From contig SKZP01000106.1 of the NCBI GenBank assembly GCA_007127275.1, positions 1-11,062 on the forward strand: DNA of 11,062 nt. The letters are read 5' to 3'. The notes beneath the pieces are model-generated. The model searched no databases and had not been told where the DNA came from. It was given only the letters and a program-made list of their open reading frames with translations. Shown one piece after another: positions 6,601-11,062 of this stretch. Each line of letters begins with the position of its first letter. Position 1 is the first letter of the stretch. This stretch comes from Planctomycetota bacterium. GTDB taxonomy: Bacteria > Planctomycetota > UBA8742 > SKZP01. Both the position numbers and the translations under genes were made by a program.

Positions 6601-8356
6601 TCACCACCTCGCGCAACGGCTCGAACGCATCCCGCGGAATGTGCCACACCTCGAACGGCTCGCCGCTCGCCGTTTGCAGGGTCGTGAGCGTCGGCGGGAA
6701 TGTCGCCGGGGCGCTGGCGAGGGAGCGCGGCACAAAGAGGGCCGGGCCGTCGCCGGGCGGCAACGGGATGTAATCGCCGAGGCGGCTCGGGTTGATCCGC
6801 GGACGCAACGAAAACCCCCGCGGCATGTAAACGTTCGCACAGCCGGGCAATGTGGCGAAGCCGTGCCCGGGAAACTCATGAGTCGCCGCGGACGGCTCAC
6901 GCTCCGCACGTACCAGCACCCAACGCTCGAGCTCCGGCAACGCCGCAAGCAGCAGCCCATCAAGATGGCGCTGCGACCGCAGCCGCACCACCTCGACGAA
7001 GCGCGCATACATCTCCGCGTCGAGCAGCCAGGCGGCAGGCTCGTTCCGCGCCGCGGTGTCGGCGCACAGGCGGAACTCCACCGGAACGGCCGGCGGCTTC
7101 GCCTCGACGGGAGCATCCGTTGCCGGCGCGTGTGCGTTCACTTGCGACAACCCCGACGACGACGACGTCGGCCACGTCGGCACGGGCGTTCCCGGTGTGT
7201 GCGCCGCAAGCTCGACGACGGGTGGGGCTTGCGAGACCGCGGCCACGGACGCTGCATGCGGCGCGAGCGTGCGCAGGAGGTGCGTCACGGGCGCGGATTC
7301 GTGCGCCGGCTCGAGCACGGCAAGCGGGTTGTGCTGCCACGGCTGCCACAACGCAAGCCCCGCCGGCAGCGCCTCGGTACGCTCCAGGGCCAACGGCGAA
7401 AACGCCAATCCCCAGCGAACGTAGGCGTCTCCCCCCCAGGGCGCCTCGCCGGGGCGGACACGCCGAAACAGCCAGACCTCTTCTCCGAGCATCTTGCCGC
7501 CCTCGCCGACGCCGCCGCCGTACGTGTCGTCGTTGCCGTCGTTGTCGCCCGCACGTCTGCGCGGCGGCTCGTTCATCTCCACCGGCAACGCGGCAAGCCG
7601 TGACAGGGGCTGTGGGCGTGCGTGCGGCACAAGCAACGGCACGTCGTGCGGAGACGCCTGAAAACGCAGCGCCGGGGCGTGGCCGCCGTCGGCTAGGCGC
7701 AACGTGACGCGCTCCAGCGACGGCACCAACGGCTCCCGCCAGCGGGCGTGGTGTCGCACGAGCGTGACGTTCCACCGTTCCAGTGCGGCGTGCGCCGCAT
7801 GAACGTCGCGCAAATCCGGAGACTCGGCCACCGCGGCTGCGGGCACGGCGAGCCACTCGGTTTCCGAACCGTGACTCGGCGGATACGTTCCCGCGTCCGT
7901 CTCGTCCAGCAAAGCGAGCCCAGCCCACAGCGAGGGAAGGCGCAGCACCGTATGAATGGGGCAGCGGCGGCGGGTGGTACCGGCCTCGTCAGTGAGGGTT
8001 AGCGTGTTCGACTCAATAATCGCGGGACGGAACAAGCGGGGCTGCTCGCTGCGCAAGTAGCGAGCGAACACCGGCGGTCGGCGGCGGTATGACTTGGCGG
8101 CGTAGATCAGCGCCGGTGTCGTTTCTTCCGTTGTGGCACTCGACGCGGCGGCCGCGGCCCCGCACTCGGGGTGCCAGGCCACGCGTGCAAGCCAGAGGCG
8201 CTCCGGCGCTTGCGCCCCTTGCGCATCCGCCAACGGAACCACCTCGGCGCACCGCCGCAGCGCCTCCCCCCACCCGGATTGCGTCAAGGGCGCCACCCAG
8301 CCGCGGGCGCGTTTCGCGCTGCTCGTTGGATGGTTGTCGTTGCGTGCCGCCGCCAT
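3695..8356 (-). CDS. Giant soluble protein of unknown function with TPR-like helical C-terminal half
   Basis: This 1553-residue protein matches no family I recognise. It has no signal peptide and no membrane segment, so it is probably cytoplasmic. Visible layout: residues 1-260, a mixed module rich in Trp, Arg and Leu; a Gly/Asp/Asn-rich linker (about 268-288); a second stretch 292-370; a Pro/Ala/Ser/Thr linker (about 375-425); a compact module 426-600 with Pro-rich loops (IPLPPGDGPALFVPRSLA near 530-548); another linker (630-690); and a long helical region from 690 to the end. Two segments there look like single TPR helix pairs: about 716-742 (LELAELKVVRGRFDEALYAW) and 1246-1276 (HHLCALGRRHDALELIQEVH). 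ATG at 8354-8356 is chosen because GGAG sits 6 nt before it; an in-frame GTG at 8536 would add 60 low-complexity residues and is less likely. It diverges from ftsY and is followed by a 461-base gap, so it is probably transcribed alone. A scaffold role is a guess from the helical repeats. Confidence 0.85.
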   Translation of the reverse strand: MAAARNDNHPTSSAKRARGWVAPLTQSGWGEALRRCAEVVPLADAQGAQAPERLWLARVAWHPECGAAAAASSATTEETTPALIYAAKSYRRRPPVFARYLRSEQPRLFRPAIIESNTLTLTDEAGTTRRRCPIHTVLRLPSLWAGLALLDETDAGTYPPSHGSETEWLAVPAAAVAESPDLRDVHAAHAALERWNVTLVRHHARWREPLVPSLERVTLRLADGGHAPALRFQASPHDVPLLVPHARPQPLSRLAALPVEMNEPPRRRAGDNDGNDDTYGGGVGEGGKMLGEEVWLFRRVRPGEAPWGGDAYVRWGLAFSPLALERTEALPAGLALWQPWQHNPLAVLEPAHESAPVTHLLRTLAPHAASVAAVSQAPPVVELAAHTPGTPVPTWPTSSSSGLSQVNAHAPATDAPVEAKPPAVPVEFRLCADTAARNEPAAWLLDAEMYARFVEVVRLRSQRHLDGLLLAALPELERWVLVRAEREPSAATHEFPGHGFATLPGCANVYMPRGFSLRPRINPSRLGDYIPLPPGDGPALFVPRSLASAPATFPPTLTTLQTASGEPFEVWHIPRDAFEPLREVVTYTFALELSRKQPVQPQRLLDESLHLAARTAATAFHSGLLSIKQASQEPERPALPVSASGLSNDTEPIPAATFRDTLHKEPATDSSPVLEPLFVESPQPPKADEARQREIQVEEAIAQRLPVPADPQLAPLWLELAELKVVRGRFDEALYAWASGAWLRRPGGAAATPETGEPRPLTEQALSATLQNMAASTDEAARLRKLPSAELLDALAAQQTWRTTHSVWLLLLLERLAHAGGAEPQLLLKVQQVLGQVRASLPYKVRWLLASRLAALVGDEVALEREREDLLGELNVRGISRGNLLPLVRRLLRRARASRSAGDETGSVTAGGEELPEHPTHVPLDVEAGPAYERATMEWPPAALKTWVRVLQRITTMIRHTGHGEAPVLMPFAEMLLTVSRDAGKQLPLAALRSHVEHSRAQMLKGVLREHLADFDAERQPSEKQRRDALHQFAEGSATSEPAAAAAVGGATDTFTELPAELRERISTYLVLVSLRWAHPAVREFWTRYMRAQSLSTTLTMIAASEAAPLRWLTVLGQEFLFEELLPKMEEALAGYKQLSEPEKARLLLVLDELARIFERRDLPAYLRQDSALSATRAQDGRRRVQEVAERVCKKVRWLKDKDAADRYVPVLKRLSTLDAEALTRLDAAATPSGERDTQWLDVTARMKVARAHHLCALGRRHDALELIQEVHTAWRNTYTQSRSPLPRHVRISLGWLLEHLLSTVPLTGNRTLGVRIIEDCVRDARQVNDARYSAQVLSTATRSLAQLGAHDDSQIQLRTILATAREQLAGNPSLLFEILERVVSAGLELLSAKRLEEQILAPLRQWLQSEAAFDGTDGTFYRVKTAILIRFAEWSLSPSERVIPALNALLTETVREDLLGDDPLDLAVYWAEWFLKVHAYEWEESIITYFETIDELVQRQQDNRPQAGHGAALQYLRKLTDHFIGNVAVEDRSIREFCRREESLIRDRVTTS

Positions 8357-8362
8357 GCACCG

Positions 8363-8366
8363 CTCC
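8363..8366 (-). promoter_or_regulatory. Ribosome binding site deciding the start of the giant gene
   Basis: GGAG on the minus strand, 6 nt before the ATG at 8354-8356. The upstream in-frame GTG (8534-8536) has no comparable purine-rich stretch at the right distance, and the 60 residues between them are Gly-rich and of non-coding character. This favours the ATG. Confidence 0.55.
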
Positions 8367-8370
8367 GCAG

Positions 8371-8382
8371 ACGAGCCCTCGT
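8371..8382. repeat. Short inverted repeat before the giant gene
   Basis: ACGAG and CTCGT are perfect reverse complements separated by two bases, lying 15 to 26 nt before the ATG of the giant gene. The loop is too small for a good RNA hairpin, so if functional it would be a DNA site. Such short dyads arise by chance in GC-rich DNA. Confidence 0.25.
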
Positions 8383-8567
8383 TCCCTCCCGCAGGCCCCC
8401 AACCCTCGCTACCACGTCGGTGCGTGCCGGTCCATCCCGAGGCCCAGGCGCAGCCGCCGGTGCCCCCTTTCAGCGCAGCAACGGCATTCGCAGCTTGTCC
8501 TTCTCGGCCCTGCCCCCGGAGGCTCGACGTTTGCACGTGCCGGCCGGTTCGCGGGGGTTGCGGTAGG

Positions 8568-8576
8568 TGCTACACT
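8568..8576 (+). promoter_or_regulatory. Extended -10 promoter candidate for ftsY
   Basis: TGC followed by TACACT (8571-8576) fits the extended -10 form (TGn then TAnnnT). The sequence 17 bases before it (TTCGCG at 8548-8553) is a poor -35, which extended -10 promoters can tolerate. A start near 8583 would leave a leader of about 43 nt before ftsY. It is the best sigma-70-like element I see in the 269-base divergent region. Confidence 0.45.
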
Positions 8577-8625
8577 TCCGCGGGCGTGGAGTGGTGGTCC
8601 GCAAGGGCAACGAGGACGAGGCGAG

Positions 8626-9669
8626 ATGGGGTTATTCGGCAAGAAGAAAAAGAGCGGCGGCGTGGAAGAGGTCGCCGAGGCCGTGGCGCGCGCCAGCGGT
8701 GAAGCGCAAGAAGAAGATGGCGTCGCGGAGACGCCGCGCGGGGAGCGGCGCAAGAACTGGTGGCAGCGCCTGCGCGAGGGACTTTCGAAAACGGTCGGCA
8801 GCTTCTTCGGCGGCATCCGTGCGGTTGTACTCGGCCGGCGCGTCGACGAGGATTTGATTGAGCAAGTTTGGGAGCAAATGATTGCTGCGGACATGGGCCC
8901 GGACCTTGCCGACGAGGTGACGGCGCGGCTGCGCACGGCGTGGAAGAAAGGAGAGGTAACCGAAGGGGAGCAGGTCATCCCGTTTCTGAAGCAGCAGTTT
9001 ATTGAGGTGCTTTCCGCGAAAGGCAACGAGGTGACCTTGGCGGCGACGCCGCCGACGGTGATTCTTGTGGTCGGCGTCAACGGAACGGGAAAAACGACCT
9101 CGATCGGCAAGCTCGCCTGGCATTACCAGCAGCAGGGCAAGAAGGTCATGATCGCGGCATGCGACACCTTCCGCGCGGCGGCGGAGAGCCAGCTCGAAAT
9201 TTGGGCAACGCAACGAGTCGGCTGCGCCTTTCACAAAGGGGAACCGAAGTCGGACCCGGCGTCTGTCGCCTTCACCGCGGCACAGCGGGCAAAGGAAGAA
9301 GGGGTCGAGATCCTGATTGTCGACACCGCCGGGCGGTTGCACACCGACCGCAATCTGATGGAGCAGCTTGCAAAGATCAAGCGCAGCCTCGGCAAGAACG
9401 TGGACGGCGCGCCACACGAGACACTGCTCGTGGTCGACGCAAACTACGGCCTAAACGTGATTCAGCAGACCGAGAAGTTTCTCGCCTCCGCCGACGTCAC
9501 GGGATTGTTTCTCGCCAAGCTCGACGCGACCGGAAAAGGAGGCGTGGTGTTGAACATTCACCAGCGCTTCGACGTACCGGTCAAGTTCGTCGGCACCGGC
9601 GAACAACGCGAAGACTTCGCCGCCTTCGACGCCACACAGTTCGTCGAGGCGCTCTTCGCAGAAGAGTAG
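8626..9669 (+). CDS. ftsY: Signal recognition particle receptor FtsY
   Basis: FtsY is the membrane-associated GTPase that docks ribosome-SRP complexes at the Sec translocon by pairing with Ffh. The product is 347 residues: a short acidic A region with a basic start (MGLFGKKKK), an amphipathic WWQRLREGLSKTVGSFF helix (45-61) that probably helps membrane contact, the N domain (to about 140), and the G domain. Visible GTPase motifs: GVNGTGKTT (150-158), DTFRAAAESQL (180-190), DTAGR (233-237), AKLDATGKGG (297-306) and GTGEQRED (323-330). The usual DATTGQN/DASTGQN segment reads DANYGLN (271-277) and the usual TKLDGTAKGG is altered, which is unusual. ATG at 8626 is preceded by GAGG (4 nt) and GAGGA (9 nt); the frame is open far upstream but that part is antisense to the giant gene. 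It is divergent from the giant gene and convergent with the tail-fibre-like gene. Confidence 0.97.
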   Translation: MGLFGKKKKSGGVEEVAEAVARASGEAQEEDGVAETPRGERRKNWWQRLREGLSKTVGSFFGGIRAVVLGRRVDEDLIEQVWEQMIAADMGPDLADEVTARLRTAWKKGEVTEGEQVIPFLKQQFIEVLSAKGNEVTLAATPPTVILVVGVNGTGKTTSIGKLAWHYQQQGKKVMIAACDTFRAAAESQLEIWATQRVGCAFHKGEPKSDPASVAFTAAQRAKEEGVEILIVDTAGRLHTDRNLMEQLAKIKRSLGKNVDGAPHETLLVVDANYGLNVIQQTEKFLASADVTGLFLAKLDATGKGGVVLNIHQRFDVPVKFVGTGEQREDFAAFDATQFVEALFAEE

Positions 9670-9754
9670 CGAGTGCGCGTCACGGGGCCTCTCCAACGGT
9701 GGAGCGGTCACGAGGTGTTGCCGACGTGGCGAGCGCAAGGCGTCAGCCCTGCAA

Positions 9755-9791
9755 GGCGAGCCCGCGTGCTCACGCCATGGCTTCTTCCTTT
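9755..9791 (+). terminator. Possible terminator after ftsY
   Basis: GGCGAGC (9755-9761) pairs with GCTC-a-CGCC (9768-9776), seven pairs with one bulged A and a 6-base loop. The following bases (9777-9791) are pyrimidine- and T-rich (CTTCTTCCTTT) though not a pure T run. It lies 86 bases past the ftsY stop and before the convergent gene's end. A smaller 5-bp stem (CTCCA/TGGAG, 9691-9704) sits closer to the stop without T residues. Confidence 0.35.
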
Positions 9792-9824
9792 GAGGACAAA
9801 CGAGAGTTCGCCGACTCCGCCAGT

Positions 9825-9843
9825 GGGCTTGCGCAGTGAGCCC
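9825..9843 (-). terminator. Weak hairpin after the tail-fibre-like gene
   Basis: GGGCT (9825-9829) and AGCCC (9839-9843) form a perfect 5-bp stem with a 9-base loop, 17 bases past the minus-strand stop at 9861. No T tract follows on the minus strand, so it would be at most a stabilising or factor-dependent end. Confidence 0.2.
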
Positions 9844-9860
9844 GGGCGAGGTGTGTTCCG

Positions 9861-11060
9861 CTAAACGACGTACCAGTTTTCGGTGTCCGCGGCGTAGAGA
9901 GTGACGGCTCGCCCGTCGCCCTTGATCAGGTAGTCGGCAGCGCCTTCAATGCTGTTGCCCGCGGCGGGTTGGAGGACGGTTTCGCGGTCCCCGCCAGGCT
10001 TGTGCTTGACGGCGACGGCCATGCCGAGCACGGCGGCGGTCAGCGGCGGCAAGTCAATGGTTGTTGGCTGCTCTGTGGTTTCGACAACGAGTAGGTCGCC
10101 GGCTTCGGCACTGGTGCTACTTGCGTTGACGGGGACGACACGCATGTAGGCCCGGTCAAGCACGGCCTCGCCAAGGCGGCCGCGACCGGTGGCTTGGTCG
10201 CGCCACAACATGGCGGCGGGTGTGGTGCCGGGGTTGTCGCTTTGCGCGGCAAGCTCGACGCCGGGGGTGTGCGCCGGAGCGGCGAGGTCGAGCGTGGCGG
10301 CCATGATGCTCCAGCGTTTGCTCTCGCTGCCCAGGGCTTGGCCGTCGGTGGCTGGCTCGAAGCGGTCGCCGGCGCCGAGTGCCAGGGTGTCGGCGGCGCT
10401 GCGGACGAGGCGCACGTCGCCACCGAGGCGCACCGCCGGTGCGTCGCCGCCGTCGCCGCCGCCAATGCCGGCGTTGATGTCGAGTGTGTCTTGCGGCTCG
10501 CTGGTGTTGATCCCGAGACGGCCGGGGCGAGGCTCGCCGACGTTGTCGCGAAAGGTCAGCGCCAATTCGGCGCTGCCGGGGCTTCCGGTGGGGGCGAGGC
10601 GCGGCCCGCCGGTGACACGACCGAGTTCGAACGACTCGCGGCCCCAGGCAAGCGCCACCGGCTCTCCGCCGGCGTGGCCGTCGTAGAGGCCAAACTCCAA
10701 CGTCGAGACTCGCTCCGGCGACGTTGCATCCGGCAGGTACTCCGGCGGCGCAACGAGCAACACGCCGCTTGCCGTGCCAGCGGTGAAGCGGGCCTCGCCA
10801 GGGTCTGCCTTGCGACTCGGGGTGGTGTAGTCCCAGCGGCCGTCGTCGGAGTGGATGCGGCCAATGGCGGTGAGGTGGGCAATGTGGGGCGGACGCTCGA
10901 GGTGGCCGGTTTCGAGGTGTCGCGGCAGAGCCTCGGAAGGGCCGTAGCGGCCGTCGTAGGGATGGAGGTCGGGATGGCGGGTGGCGTCGAGGGTGACGCT
11001 GGGGGCGCTGATCTCGTAGGGGCAGCGCATGGGGGCGAGCGGCCGGTGTGGCGTCAGATG
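9861..11060 (-). CDS. Phage tail-fibre-like protein, C-terminal part (5' end outside window)
   Basis: The frame is open from the right edge to a TAG at 9861-9863. The first in-window ATG (11028-11030) has no ribosome site (a C-run precedes it) and the frame continues upstream of it, so the gene very likely starts beyond the window. Numbering from that ATG gives 389 residues. Typical tail-fibre signatures: GRLGINTSEPQDTLDIN (170-186), comparable to the GIGT..P...LDV repeats of fibre proteins; GQALGSESKRWSIMAATLDLA (230-250), like the 'LG....RW..lya' segments; and a C-terminal cap (325-389) of the form 'TIDLP...G..V.VKH...G..T.LQPAAGNSIEGA..Y......AVTLY...ENWYVV'. The family forms trimeric fibres of phages, tailocins and related contractile structures that contact a target surface. 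No other phage structural gene is in view, so prophage, tailocin or host appendage cannot be told apart. It is convergent with ftsY. Confidence 0.75.
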   Translation of the reverse strand, partial: HLTPHRPLAPMRCPYEISAPSVTLDATRHPDLHPYDGRYGPSEALPRHLETGHLERPPHIAHLTAIGRIHSDDGRWDYTTPSRKADPGEARFTAGTASGVLLVAPPEYLPDATSPERVSTLEFGLYDGHAGGEPVALAWGRESFELGRVTGGPRLAPTGSPGSAELALTFRDNVGEPRPGRLGINTSEPQDTLDINAGIGGGDGGDAPAVRLGGDVRLVRSAADTLALGAGDRFEPATDGQALGSESKRWSIMAATLDLAAPAHTPGVELAAQSDNPGTTPAAMLWRDQATGRGRLGEAVLDRAYMRVVPVNASSTSAEAGDLLVVETTEQPTTIDLPPLTAAVLGMAVAVKHKPGGDRETVLQPAAGNSIEGAADYLIKGDGRAVTLYAADTENWYVV

Positions 11061-11062
11061 CA

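Noticed and set aside
7155..7166. Four tandem GAC triplets, a possible slippage tract.
   Set aside because: Only four copies, encoding a Ser run inside a linker of the giant protein; short triplet runs are expected in GC-rich linkers.
8357..8536. 60-residue N-terminal extension of the giant protein from a GTG.
   Set aside because: Gly/Ala-rich with no predicted structure and no ribosome site, while the ATG at 8356 has GGAG at 6 nt.
8089..8625. In-frame upstream extension of ftsY by about 179 codons.
   Set aside because: The extension is antisense to the N-terminus of the giant gene, is Pro/Arg-rich nonsense, and the ATG at 8626 starts a typical FtsY N-terminus behind a purine-rich site.
1..11062. 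CRISPR array, tRNA or rRNA genes, insertion sequences, integrase or attachment sites.
   Set aside because: No regularly spaced repeats, no cloverleaf or rRNA-like conserved stretch, no transposase or integrase motif in any frame, and no terminal inverted repeats were seen by eye.

Overview
The window is GC-rich throughout and holds five protein-coding genes packed on both strands. An exported, barrel-like protein suggests a Gram-negative (diderm) bacterium. The large soluble proteins and multi-PAS kinase would fit a large-genome lineage such as Myxococcota or another former deltaproteobacterial group, but this is only an impression and no marker here settles it. I see no rRNA, tRNA, CRISPR array, transposase or insertion sequence.

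Layout, left to right: (1) 1-801, minus strand, the N-terminal part of an exported protein with a signal peptide and beta-barrel-like strands, cut by the left edge. (2) 996-3233, minus strand, a membrane-bound PAS-rich sensor histidine kinase with no response regulator in view. (3) 3234-3694, a 461-base gap without a convincing gene, carrying a perfect 12-bp palindrome, a 12-bp direct repeat flanking a hairpin, and a 7-bp-stem hairpin. (4) 3695-8356, minus strand, a 1553-residue soluble protein of no family I recognise, with two N-terminal modules, flexible linkers and a long helical, TPR-like C-terminal half. (5) 8626-9669, plus strand, ftsY, the signal recognition particle receptor GTPase, diverging from the giant gene across a 269-base region with an extended -10 promoter candidate. 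(6) 9861-11060, minus strand, convergent with ftsY, the C-terminal part of a phage tail-fibre-like protein whose frame stays open to the right edge.

How the genes relate: the kinase and the exported protein lie in the same direction 194 bases apart and may be co-transcribed, but the gap also holds a leader inverted repeat just before the exported gene. FtsY is a housekeeping gene of co-translational membrane targeting; its C-terminal GTPase motifs differ from consensus at several normally strict positions. The giant protein is the main unknown and the best candidate for undescribed biology. No recognisable partner (AAA ATPase, vWA protein, protease, nuclease) lies beside it, so I assign no function.
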